Shown here: one piece after another, positions 14,150-25,830 of the stretch
How positions within the stretch are numbered: position 1 is the first letter of the stretch
Layout of the letters: each line of letters starts with the position of its first letter
Origin: Sitta carolinensis
Taxonomy: Eukaryota; Chordata; Aves; Passeriformes; Sittidae
NCBI GenBank assembly: GCA_032173965.1
Contig: CM063295.1
Location: forward strand, 124,001 to 188,000
Reading direction: 5' to 3'
DNA: 64,000 nt
The notes under the pieces: model-generated
The model's database searches: none
What the model was told of the DNA's origin: nothing
The model's input: only the letters and a program-made list of their open reading frames with translations
Program-made: the position numbers and the translations under genes

Positions 14150-15390
14150 TGTTAGCATTGCAAAGTGAATTCCTAATTCCCCAGGAATTCCACAGGATTG
14201 CAGCTATTTTGGTTCGGGCTTTTTCCCTCCTGCCGTCACGGGGCAGCTCAGCCGCAGTGGCCCTTTGGTGCGGCAAAGCCGAGCCGAGCCGAGCCGGGCC
14301 TGCCGGGGCCGGAGGAGTCCTGGGGGCGGGAGCCCCGCGCCCCCGGGGGAGGGGATGCGCCTCGCCGGGCGCGGGCCCGCCCCCACACTCCGCTTCTAGA
14401 AGGTACCGGCGGCCGCTGCCCCGGGGCTCCCGCCGCCCTCCGCCTCCCCTCGAACCGGGCCCACCGCGGGGGCGCGGACAGCAGCGACCCGCCAGTGGTG
14501 GCGATCGGGGCAACGGAGCGAAGGCCTGTGAGAGGTGGCCCAGCCGCAGCCCTGAGCCGCCCCCGCCACCCCCTCGGCCTTCCCGCTCCCCTGCATTGGG
14601 GTCCCCGCCCGGCCGAGGCCAAGATGGTCGCGGGGCGGCGGCACTCACCTCCTCGGCCTGCTTGCGCAGCGCCTTCTCCCGCTCGTACTGCGTGAGCAGC
14701 TGCTCGTTGTCCTCCCGCAGCAGTTCCAGCTCCACCTCGTGCTCCTGGTTGTCGGTGAGCACCGAGTCCAGGTTCTCCAGTACCGTCACCACCAGCGGCA
14801 TCAGCTCCTTCACCACCTCCTCGTCGTAGCAGTGGATCAGCCGCTCGAACTCGCGGTAGATGCTGTTGGCGAGGCCCGAGACCCGCTCCGACATCACCGA
14901 TCCCGAGCAATAATCATCGCCCGGGTACCCCCCCACACCGCCATCGTCCAGCTGGATCTCCAGCATCCTGCCGGCCGACAGCCCCTCGGCCCCGCTCCAC
15001 TCGGCCCTGCTCCGCGCCCCGCTGACGCCTCCGCCGCCGGGCGCTGCCCCGCCCCACCCCGCACGCCGCGTCACGGTCCGCGGCCACCGGCCGGGGCGGA
15101 GCGCGGCGGCACCGCCCAGAGCTGCTGGATCGGGGGCGCGGACTACCCGTGCGGAGAGCGGGCCCGGCGCCGCAGTGCTTCCTGCGCTGGAGGAGCGAGC
15201 GGCCGCGGTGACGGTGAGCCGCCCGCGCAGCACGCCGCGCCGGGAGCGACCCCGCCCGCGGCAGACAAAGCGCCGCGCACCGGGGCCCCACGCTGCGGCG
15301 TCACGCACAGGGACACCGAGCGGGAGCCAGCGCATGCCCGCGCCGCACCTCGGACACGCACTGGCTCTGGAAGCCCGTTAGGGACCTGCC
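14150..15390 (-). promoter_or_regulatory. MAPK8IP3: CpG-island promoter and 5' end of MAPK8IP3
   Basis: A strongly GC- and CpG-rich stretch covers exon 1, the start of intron 1 and about 400 bases upstream of the ATG, with AT-rich DNA on either side. No TATA box is evident. TGACG half-sites (CRE-like) occur on the minus strand at 15069-15073 and 15299-15303. The transcription start cannot be fixed from sequence; the 5' UTR lies above 14966. The long overlapping open frames here on both strands are a by-product of GC richness. Confidence 0.75.
14649..14966 (-). CDS. MAPK8IP3: MAPK8IP3 (JIP3), first coding exon only
   Basis: Encodes the N-terminal 106 residues of JNK-interacting protein 3, a cytoplasmic scaffold that binds JNK-pathway kinases and links kinesin-1 and dynein to axonal cargo. 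The exon runs from ATG at 14966 to a consensus donor (GAG|gtgagt) after 14649 and ends in phase 0. The protein opens [10 protein letters not shown] and contains [20 protein letters not shown] and [14 protein letters not shown], the conserved start of the RH1 (RILP-homology) region, followed by a heptad-rich stretch ([20 protein letters not shown]) that begins the coiled coil. HCYDEEVV and [19 protein letters not shown] fit JIP3 better than its paralogue SPAG9/JIP4, and the neighbours CRAMP1 and JPT2 support this. The start is chosen because the family begins M(M/L)EIQ. The exon sits in a CpG island. No later JIP3 exon was found at lower coordinates. Reading through the donor gives a longer open frame that is intronic. 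Confidence 0.93.
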
Positions 15391-17355
15391 ACAACCGCGG
15401 TAGTTGTATTTCCAAGATCAGGATCCGTAGTTCCTACAGTGAAAGCAGACATGGGCCTGTTCGGTCAGGGATGAACTGAAAGCCAGAGGGCCAAATTGGC
15501 CATCTCAAGTCCTAGAAGAAAATCCAGCACAACCACCGAATTTCATCAGTAGATTTCCCAAAGCAACAGCAGCACACACCAAATTACGGGCAGCGGCTCC
15601 AACACCCTCGGCAACCTGCAGCAACCTCAGCAGGTGTCACAGAAGTCAGAGTCTGCCACAGCCTGGGCTCAGCTGAGTTTGGGCTGTAGAGTTCGAGGAA
15701 GACAGCAGGAATCATTCTTCTCTGTACTGAGACCAGCCTGGCAGGAGAGAGAAATAAGATGTTGATTTGGGAAAATGCTCCCCACACCTTCATTTGGCTT
15801 AGAGCTCTGAACGAGAGTGTAATTCCAAAGTTGTGACCAGCAATGACTCTAAAAGCTTCATATTGCACAAAGGGAAAGAACTTTAACCCTACCCAAAAAG
15901 CGTAATTGCAATGGGAATATCATATCTCACTGGTAATTAAGAATTTTAAGTTTTATGACTGTTTCGTTCCATATTACGTCATTATAGCTGACTACATACT
16001 GACTATAGATTCAGAGCATAGCAGCTTTTAGACAGCTGCTTTTATAGCAAAACCCTATTTTTCTCTAAAAAATTTAGGAGAATTTAAAGGGAAGGAATGG
16101 AATGGAATAGAATAGTACTGAATTAAATAGGTGCAGTTCACCTGGAAGGGTCCTACAATAACTGAGGCTGAGGTGTAGTTACTTATGGGATGGATCACCA
16201 GTAGATCATGAGGCATCTGAATGTATCAGCCAGATTTTCAAATATTTCCACACAGGGCAGGCCCATCTAAGAGCATAAAGGCACTGAGTGTATAGATACA
16301 AGAAACAAATGTGAAGAAACTCGTGCTCAAAAATTTAAAATCGAACAAGTCACCCATGTTGGGCCATGATTCACTCTGTCTTGTATGGGAAACTTTATAA
16401 AAATGTACTGTCATTCACAACAAACACAGGATGGCAACAAACATGAGAGCATGCTTTATTAAATGCATGATTGCATTTAAAATATGAATAAAAATATACA
16501 GGTGAACGGAGAGAGAAGCAAGGCAGGAAAAGTAAGAGGTAAGGCTTATTCACTAATTCTATATTACACTGAACTCCTAATCTCATGTAATCTAGAGGGC
16601 ATGTAAAAACATATATAACGTTTTCTTGCATTTTGCCCACATACATAAGAAACAAACAATGGAAGTGACACAAACTAAAGCCTGTTGAACCACAGAGATT
16701 GATGAGCTCATGGCATTACCCACTCTTCTGACTGCAATCCCAACAGGTCTAGCAGGCATCCCTGAGGGAGGAGATATCAGCTGAACTGCATTCTCCTTTC
16801 TACAAATCCTGGCTCAGGTCCAGTGACATTGTTAAAGCTCCTGCTGAAAGACAGTGATTGCCTTAAGTTTTAAATTATACATTCCTATATTTATAAATTC
16901 ATAAATAACTTCAAGTCCAGAGATGAGTTGAGAAATGGCAGGAATGCTAGGTGCTGCCATGCATAAGAAAGAGTTAAAATACCACTTTCAGATGAAAGTT
17001 GGCAAGCAAAATATTTGCTTATTCTACCCTTTTGGTGTTTTATTGCATCTAGCACAGGAGTTTATCTAAGATTCAAGTTGTTATTTGCTTAGCACTAACA
17101 GCAAACTAAACACTGACTGTGCTATAGATATGCAACTGTGTTATGGCTGCAAGGTCCATTTCCTGAAGAGCTTAGAACTTTGCTTCCAAGTAGGCAAAGT
17201 AAAGGCACAAGGAGTGAGAAGTGGATAGAAACACTGAGTCTATGCAAGGAAAATCAGGATTCTTCTGTAATAACCATATGTCTCAAATTAACTATTGGGG
17301 GGGTTTCCCTCGGGCAGCTGGAACTTTGCTTTGTGAAATAATAAGTATTTTTACG
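15391..17355. other. Intergenic, upstream of MAPK8IP3
   Basis: Mostly AT-rich unique sequence. A short GGAAT/GAATA pentanucleotide-like patch lies at about 16092-16120. No gene or clear repeat seen. Confidence 0.6.
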
Positions 17356-18464
17356 TGTCTTGGTTTGAAAGACAGGTGTCTGCCAAAGCAGTAGCAGCCT
17401 CCCTTGGAATAGAAAATGTGACTCCCTTCCCTCCTAATTATTATACTTCTGAAATTACTGGGCTTTCAGGAAAAGATATGTTAAAAGGAATAACAGTTCT
17501 TTGCTAGTAGATGTATATATATGTATAACAAGGCAAACAACCAACAACAATGGAAGCAACAACAAACACAAACCAGACACCCACGCACAGCCTTGTCTCC
17601 GGCGCACCTTCCCCCGCGGCGCAGTTCCGGGCAGAGCCGGCAGGGGCGCTGTGGCGCGAGCTCGGCCGCCTCTCTCCACACGGTGATGGCGACTCAGCTG
17701 GCGGGACAGAGACAAGAGCTTTATTTACAAACCCACAGGAGCAGCCAGTCCCGGTGTCCTTCCAGATGGAGAAATGGGCTGTAGCAGGAACCTGGGAGCG
17801 CTGGCTGCAACGGCCAAGGTGGGCACACCCAGGGTGACAAACCAAACGTAGCAGAAAACTCCGCAGCCTGAGCAGGAGCCGCAGGAGCCGGGTGGACGCG
17901 GCGTGTTGGGTTAGAGTGCAGCGAGAGACGCCAGGGGAGCGGCAGAAAGCAGCGGGACTGGGCACTGGCACCTGGGCTTCTTCGTAGTAGCTGCCGCACG
18001 CACCCGGGAGAGGCGCCTTCCGGGAAGAGGGAAGGGTTCGGGCTCCTGGCTGTTCCCTGGAGGCGCCCGATCAGACGGTGAGGGTCCTTTCCAGTAAGAT
18101 CGGGAGTTAATAAGGTCCCAGTTCAATGGGTGTTCTTACGAACAGAGGCTCGCCCACGGCAAGGAAGAAGCAGTGCCGGGCTGGACTCACGGTGGCAGCA
18201 AACTTCTCCGCTGTAGCAGCCTCTCGACTGTTCCCCCCTGATCCCGAGAGCGAGAAAGGAGAGCCGAACGTCTCCAGATACCTTTTCCCTTCCCAAGAGA
18301 AAAGCCCCGGCTAAGAGCCTGCAGCCACCCGCACTCCTTCCCCCCACCTTGGGCACTTCTTTTGTCTCTCTTAAGTCCGCATTATCTCTTAAGACGTTAT
18401 TATCTCTTAGGCAACAGATGGGAGAAAATAACCTGAGGGAGGGGACAAAACAAAAATCCTAACA
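17356..18464 (-). mobile_element. GC-rich solo LTR of a songbird endogenous retrovirus
   Basis: About 1.1 kb, starting tgtcttggtttgaaagacag and ending aaaaatcctaaca on the plus strand, like the TguLTR5-type family known from zebra finch. An AATAAA on the minus strand (17725-17720) and the family layout give minus orientation. Flanks ttacg (17351-17355) and ttagg (18465-18469) look like a 5-base target duplication with one change. GC-rich between about 17570 and 18330. No gag, pol or env sequence. Confidence 0.8.
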
Positions 18465-18730
18465 TTAGGTTTCTACTTTGATGGCACACAACCAAGCAAA
18501 ATATGGTATTATTCTTAGTACCTAAAATTCACAAACATGGATTTCCGCATCCCTGAAAGCAGCTCCAGCTCTTTCTTTGTACCCTATTTTATTTAAGTTC
18601 TTTAAAGAACGTAAGAAAGCAGAGGTGAATTCACTATAAGCACTGTGATTCTGTATTTGAAATGCTTCAGATAGTTATATTTTTTACAACATTTTCATCA
18701 AAACACGGATTTATAAAATTTGCTATAACT

Positions 18731-18732
<2 letters not shown>

Positions 18733-18770
<38 letters not shown>
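18733..18770 (+). repeat. Poly-T run of 38
   Basis: Thirty-eight consecutive T, about 270 bases past the LTR at 17356-18464. Could be the poly(A) tail of a minus-strand insertion, but no adjoining retrocopy was recognised. Its length is prone to sequencing error. Confidence 0.95.
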
Positions 18771-18774
<4 letters not shown>

Positions 18775-21700
18775 GGCTGATTTGATGAAGATTAAAAGTG
18801 CCCTGCTCACTGCTGTGCTGAGGTGGTTTGGCAACAGAAAAGTTATTTTCTGCTCTGTCTCTCTTCTGTGTGCTTCAGCAGCATTTTCTGGACAGTGTTT
18901 AAAAAAAAGCATCTTTGCCTAAAGACCTTTTTGCCACAGTCCCCCAAATCAGCACATGCCCAGTCACCTTTTGATCTGTAATAATAAGCTGCTGGACTTG
19001 TGCACTACCTACCTTGTCCCCAGCACTCACAGCTGAAGGTCCCCTGAGAGCTCTGTCATGTATCAGGAAATGATGGGTGAGTGGTGCAGCATTCCCATCT
19101 AACGACACTGTGCTAATTGCCAAACTCAGTGCAGTGGGATCTACTCTGATCCCACTGGAGTGGGATCCAATGGTTCTGTCTTCCAGCTCTGTATTCTACT
19201 AGTTCTCATTGCTGTGTTATTGATATCAAAGTGTGCTTTTCAGGGAAGATAATCACATTCACAGTGTATATGAACACAAGTGCATACAAAATATAAATTC
19301 AGGGTTGGTTACTTTCTATTCACTTGTATGTGGGCTTTATTAGCTTTTTCATGCATATCAAATTGATTTGTAGACCTTGAACTGAAGGTAAAAATTATCT
19401 CCTGAATGAAGCCAAGATGTTCTAGCTTACCAGTCTTAGACATTCTACTCCCTGCCCTATACAGTATAGAGTGGACAGAAAAAGCAAGCTATGTTATACA
19501 TAAACCATAGCCTCTGTTAGGACAGGTATCTCATGTTAAACTAAGAAGAGCTAAGAAGAATAGTAAAATACGCAGAGGCTCAAGATAATCACAGAAATAT
19601 TCCCTGATGTTAATATTTTATAGGAGCGCTTCTGCGCCCAATAGCCTTCCATCCATTGAGACAGAAAGATGAACAGAGTAGAATGGGAGATAGCCAACAT
19701 AACTTTTTTGCATATATTCAGTACCAGCATGCTGTTTTCTTCCCCTGTCCTGGACTCCAACCCCAGCCCCACTTTTCCTGCTGTACTCTCAGCTGACAAG
19801 CTGCCGACGAGCCTGTTTGGGTACAATTTCTTCAGGCAGGAAGGTGCAGCTACACACACCTTAGTGCCTCAAATATTGACAGCAACTTCCCCATTTATTT
19901 CCATTGTGTTGTATAAAGCAATGTGTCTCAGTTGAGAGACAAGTTTAAGAGAAAGCGCTCTGGAATTAATGTTTCATCTGAAGAAAAGGATTTCAGCAAT
20001 CCCTTCCCACTGATGTTATGGATGGGTGGTGAGGTAATTTGCTCTCACAAATGATTTTGTGTGTTAAAGAGGTTTATTAAGGTATAAAGTTCTTTTGATA
20101 TGTGACTCTGTTATTGTAGATTGGTCTTGGACCCCTTTTTGTTCTCTCTTCAGTCCTCTCTTCTCCCATCCATGTTGTTCTCATCAGGCAACTCTGGTCA
20201 TCAATGCTGTCAGAGACATGGGGAAGCGCATGTACACGTGCCGCTTGCATGAGGACACTCAGGGAGGTGAATTTTTTTGGTATTTCTAGACCCAGGCCAG
20301 CCTGTTTTGTCCAATGATTAAAAGAACCTGAAAGAGGTACTGAGGTAAGCAGGAAGTGGCACATGATTTTCCAATTTTTCCTGTTGCTTTCTGTGTGCAA
20401 TGAGTGGTGTTTTCTGCACTGATGCCAGAAAACCCACTCTAACTCTCTAGTGTCAGCCTGGCAGTTTTGTTCTCTTGACATATTTTAACATCTGCAGTCA
20501 CAGATAATCAGTACTTAATACAGGAGTACTCCCATGGAATAGCATCTTCAGAGTGAAAGAGACAGGAATTAAATGTGTTTGTTACTCTGTACTTTAGCCA
20601 GCAGAACCTGCTGATTCTGCAGCAGTGTCTGTGGTGGTCCCAGCAGAAGATGCCTTGCACATGGCTAAGAGAAACCACATATTTAAAATACTGTGAGAAA
20701 CAGAGCCTGAATTTCACATTTGTTAGTGTGAATCTGTTCTAGGGCTTGTATCTTTAGGAGATTTGAGCTCTTCTCCTCTTTTTGGTGCAGTGAGATGAGC
20801 TCTGTATCAATTGGCAGGAAAGGGTTAAACAGCACATGAGTACTCTGCTGGAATGGTGATGTTAGGGAGACTTGCTTCAGGACCTTCTTTGTGTACAAAG
20901 ACTTAGTGATTATAGAAAAGTGTTATTTACAATATAAGGCAGTATGGGCCATCACCCACAGAAGAGATAAATCTCTTGCAGCATTTGAAACTGATTGATG
21001 TCCTCTGATTCCAGCTCTCAGAGAGGAAGCTGTGGTGGGCATGGGGTGTCACATCCTGTCTGACATTTAGTTTTGTTCTCAGGCAGCATTTGCAAGCACA
21101 GCACAGTGACTTCTGTAGCCCTTGAAGGGGTCAATACATCATACAAAGTGTGCATTCATCTCAACTCTGTTTTAGCTTTTTGGAAAACAAAATGGGTACA
21201 GAACTCCTTCTGAGAGGTGTGCAGCAGATGACCACTGCCAAACTTGCTTTGGCGTAGGCAGCATAACCAGACTCACTGCTCTGGAGCTGCCTGTGCACAC
21301 AGGCCAAACTGCTGTGGTAACTGCAGCAGGTCACACCAATGAAGAGGTACAGCCTAGCCTCCTGTACAGCCATGATATGCCTCCCCTGCTCTGGGGACTA
21401 GAGAAGTTTCCCAATGTCTCCTTGCTTTTACCTTGGGTTTATTGCACAGTTCTGCACAGGTCAGGAACATTCTAGTCACAGGCCAGCTGAGCTCTGCCTG
21501 AGAGACTCAGGTTGCTTTAGCTTCACAGGACTCAGGCAGTCCAGCAGCCATGGGAACTCAGTGGACAGAGCTCAGGGATTGTGACAAGGTGGTGCAAGGT
21601 GAAGGGTCCGACTGTTTTGAGGGAATCCTGGGTTAGGATTCATGGAGAATTCAGCATTTTGCATGCAGTGGGTTTTGTCATTCAGTGCTCTCCACTCCAA

Positions 21701-23474
21701 GGAATTTCTAGCACCTCTTGTTTTTCCGGGGAGCCTGCTCTGTGCTGGGGTTTTTTTTCAGCCCTCACAGTCAGCATACTTGATAAAGTGGGCAGCTGGG
21801 CTTGGACAGTTATCCAGCAAGAATCAAAAAAAGCGGTACGTGGTGCTTTTCCATCTCTCTCCTGGAAATCCCAGGTGCAGGAGCACTGTCACTGGAGCGC
21901 AGGGAAGGCTGCAGCGACAGGAGACAGCCCTGGCCAGTAGAGGGCATTCGCACTCCTCGGTTCAACCCTGCAGAGCAGTGCTGAGATCACATCTGCGCGC
22001 CACCAGCCAAGAGCTCCAGAGAGCCTTCTAGAGAGCTCAGACAGCACTTGGAATGGCAGTAGCTTTCTCAGCCAGTTACTTTCTGACTGTAAGTGGCTCA
22101 GAGGAGCATTTTGTGCACAAAACTAGCTGGTAGTCTCCCTCTGAATTTGCTTTCTGGCTCACAGGATCCAGGATAAGAAATAGCTAATCTGGGCATTACT
22201 GAACTAACTCTTGCCAGCCCTTATCTCCAATTCCTCCTTGCATTCTGTCTAGGAACAAGCATTACAAGCAACTTTGTAATTTTTATGCCACTTTGATCTA
22301 TTAGGTGGCTTCCTTCTCATGACAGTACACTCAACTGGTTTCTGTAGTTGTGTTCTGACTCCTGTTTATACTGTACCTTTCGCTGTGTTTCACTTAAGGA
22401 TGTGCAGTGGACTCTTAACTGAGCCTGCTCAAAACAGTCTCTTGCAGCCAGAACCTTTATAAAAATAAGAAAGCTTTTTTTTGTTTTCTTTACTGGATAA
22501 TGTTTAAAGAAGGAATGTTTTAGAGTCAGCACATCTCAAATTTCACTTAGAGGTGCATGAGATGCCTTTTTCCCTTTTATCTGCCATTACTTCTTAAATC
22601 TTTGTGCCTTTCAGTGGCTTGCAGAAAGTGACACTGGTGTGAAGCTGGGCTATTTTCCTGGGGAGTGAGGGCACATCTTGTCTTTGCAGTAGATTTAGGA
22701 TATCCAGTACCTTCCCCTTTCCTACTGGCTCCTGGTCCTCACCATCATATTCATCTGCAACTGAATCTTCCCCTCTGTGGCAGACACCAGGTGCTGTTCT
22801 AGGGCTGTGGACCACTGACACATGAGCTGACAGAGCCTTGCAGGCCGCGATTTTGGGCAGACTGGGAAATACAGGGATAATAGGCTTGTTCCTTCCACTC
22901 ATGAAATGTGGAGAAATATGCCTTTAACACCTAAAGGTTTGAGGGTTCTTCAACCTTTCTTCCAAAGATGAGAGAAGCTTCTGAAAGACTGCAAAAATAC
23001 CTTAAAGGAAAATGATTCATCCAATATTTAAAGCTTCAAACACTGCCAAAGGAGGATCAGAAGGATTTGGGAGAAGGGAAAGAAATACTCCATTTAACAA
23101 ACTGCCCACAGACATGTGATAGACCAGCAAAGTGGGTGTCTCCTGAGCTGGGTGGGGTGTCAACTTCACAGGACTGCGGCAGCTCTGCCCTGCAGGTGCT
23201 GCACTCTGCTGTGTCTGGAATATAATTGGGCTTGCTCAGCCTGGGTTTGTACAAAAGGAAGCCTTTGTATCTGGTGAAAGCTTCAGACTTCGTTTTTAAT
23301 GCCTGCCTTTGCTTAAAAGAAAGCAGCAACCTGGCCATCTAAATTGAGACTCCTGCTTCTGTCCTGGGGCTCTGCCACAGACTTGTTTTGCTGCTTTGTT
23401 CCCCTTTGTGGATGATGCAGCAGTTTCTGTCTTACATAATGAGGATGAACTTTTATATTAGGTACAGCCTGCAG

Positions 23475-23542
23475 TAAAAGAAATAAAAAGAAAAATAAAA
23501 TTATTTTATTATAAAAATAAAAATTAAAATAAAATTATTTTG
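23475..23542 (+). repeat. AT-rich low-complexity tract
   Basis: Nearly all A and T, built from AAATAAAA and TTATTTTA-like units, in intergenic DNA between MAPK8IP3 and JPT2. Confidence 0.85.
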
Positions 23543-25403
23543 GTAGTATTTCATTAGTGATTTGAAAGATGCCACTGTGAAAGCAGGAGGGAAGAAATGT
23601 TGTCAGCATGACAACTGATGGGAAGTAGCCATACAGATAGTCAGATCAAATTTAAGTAGCTACAAGATCTTTAAATAAACCTATGTGAAAGCTGTTAAAC
23701 TGAATGACTGTAAATTCTATAAAGAATTTGAGGAAGTTTAATGAAATTTCTGCATGTCCCTAACAAAGCTGAAAGGCTGATTTTGACAGTGTTTGGGGTT
23801 TTTTTTCTGTAACCAGGTCTCCTTAAAGGAATTTCCTGGGGCAATTCCTAGTATTTCTCAAATGCAGATGTTCAATATAAATGCTAATCTTTGCTGCTGG
23901 ATTATTTTTAAACCATGGTCCTGGCCCTCAGCATTCACCCCTTTGAACTGATAAGGCTTTTACCCTCTTAAAAGAGGATGTCAAAACTTCACCCATGTGG
24001 TTTGACCAGGTGATGACACATGTGAGCTGTGCTGATACAGGAAACACATGCTGCACTTTAACCTGCAGTTTCACTATGCACTTGTAGAAGTGTCTCAAAA
24101 GTGTCTGAAAATAACCAGCCCCTCTGTGGTGTGCACTAATTAAAAAGAAAGTAAACCACCAATGGCTTGGCACTACAAACCAGATGGAATCAAGCTTGTT
24201 TACAAGTCCTCTCATTCAAACCCTTCTGGCCCACATGCCTGTGCTCAAACTTACTTTCTATCAAAATACCCGATCAAGAATACTAATTATTTTATTTTAT
24301 TTGCTTCATTTTATTTTTAACAAGTTTATCCAGGATAAATATTCTGGTTAAAATCAGGAGGCAGCCACTTACATTTTTGGGGTTGTGTAGGACAGCTCCC
24401 TCACTCTCTCTGCAGCAGTTGGTGTACTAATTGTGAGTACCCAAAACACAAAGCACTCGCTGATAACTTGTTCCTGATTTTTTGAAATGTCCGAAATGTC
24501 CACTACATCCCCCTCAAACAAATTTCACCTGTTGTGGCTGAACGAGGAGTCCTTTATATCCTTGCAAACTGCAAGATGCACCTTAACCTGACTTAAGTTA
24601 CAAGGAGTAACACTCCCGTTTTTACCTCTGTCCTGTAATTGTGCTATGGTAGCATAAACCCATGGTACATGTCTGTGAGTTTTGGGAAGTCTGAGACTGA
24701 AACAGAAAGGACTGGGATAAGCTTTGCAAGTAGATGGGAAAGGACAATCTGCATGCAATCGGACCCTGTTTTTTCAAACAGCTTCCATTTCCTATTTCCA
24801 TAATCGTCACGGTACAATGATGTTTTCCCTTACCCTTTGTTAAAGCCTGGGATTGTGCTTGAGTACCGGACACCTAGTAACATTTCAGTCTGGGTTCAGG
24901 GGTATGCAAGAGGTAGAACAGCTGGTCTGCTACACTGCCAACAGCCAGGAAATGCCAGGTCATGGCCACTCCTGTTAGCCCAATTTGTGCAGCCCCTTGT
25001 GCCATTAGGACCCATGGGAAGCAGGGTCCCCTGAAAGAGGCTTTCTATTTGTTCTCTTCATAAGGACTATGTTGGACTGTGAGGTGTCCTTGCTGTTGTC
25101 TGTGCCATGCTGACTCTGCCAGCCATCACTCCCCTAGCATTCACATCTGTGCTTCTGCTGGTCTCTTGCATCTGGCTGGGGATCACTTGATCCTTTGCGG
25201 CTGTGAGTTCTCAGCTGTAGCTGGGTGTATTGTGGCTACACTTCTACATCTGGATGTCATATTACTGCTGCCCTGGTATCCTGCTGAGCAGGTTTCACAG
25301 CCACAGGTTGAAATCACTAGCTCTGCAAGCCTGAAGTCTTTGCTTAATAACAAATAACCCTAAAGAATCAACATGGAGCAGAAGGCAAGCAGAGAGCACA
25401 CAA

Positions 25404-25830
25404 TTTGAACATCTCCATGGATGGAGACCCTGCAGCCTCTCTGGGCCATCACCTGTCCCATTGTCTGACCCCTCACAGGAAAAATGTGCATCCTTGTGTT
25501 CAGATGGAATTCTGTGTGGTTTCCTTTGTGCCCATTGTCTCCTGTCCAGAGCAGAGTCTGGCCCCTTCATCCTTGCTCCCTCCCAGCAGGTACATGAGCA
25601 CACTGGTCAGATCTCCCAGAGCCTTTTTGAGCAGTTCCAGCTCTCTCAGCCACTCCTCCTGTGCAAGATGCTCCAGTCCCTTTATCACCTTTGCAGCTCA
25701 TCACTGCACTCCCTAAATCACATCTGCCTCGTACTAGGGAGGCCAAAAATGCACACAGTGCTCCATGCAAGGCCTCATCAGTATTTTAACACAGCTGACA
25801 AATCAGTCTCCTGCTAGGATGTGGCTTCAA
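25404..25830 (-). mobile_element. CR1 LINE fragment (other arm of the inverted pair)
   Basis: Antisense CR1 copy. It shares the 290-base block with 11201-11490, extends further on the CR1 5' side (toward 25830), and is cut off on the CR1 3' side at 25404, where unrelated sequence begins. Confidence 0.85.

Larger units (their letters stand above)
18465..25403. other. Intergenic, no gene recognised
   Basis: Holds the poly-T run and an AT-rich tract. Open frames here are short and without recognisable homology; the frame at 22902-22594 (minus) is the most protein-like but unplaced. Confidence 0.6.

Noticed and set aside
14109..15335. 408-codon open frame on the minus strand containing the JIP3 exon
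   Set aside because: Only 14649-14966 is the conserved exon; upstream is GC-rich 5' DNA and downstream is read-through past a consensus splice donor.
14146..15479. Several long plus-strand frames over the MAPK8IP3 CpG island
   Set aside because: They mirror the real exon and its GC-rich flanks; the products are low-complexity Pro/Arg/Ala with no family match.
17550..18330. GC-rich block that could be read as a gene-associated CpG island
   Set aside because: It lies inside an LTR with recognisable ends and a near-matching target duplication.
22594..22902. 102-codon minus-strand frame with a protein-like stretch (KGKVLDILNLLQRQDVPSLP)
   Set aside because: No family recognised, no splice or promoter context; kept only as unplaced. 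A protein search would decide.
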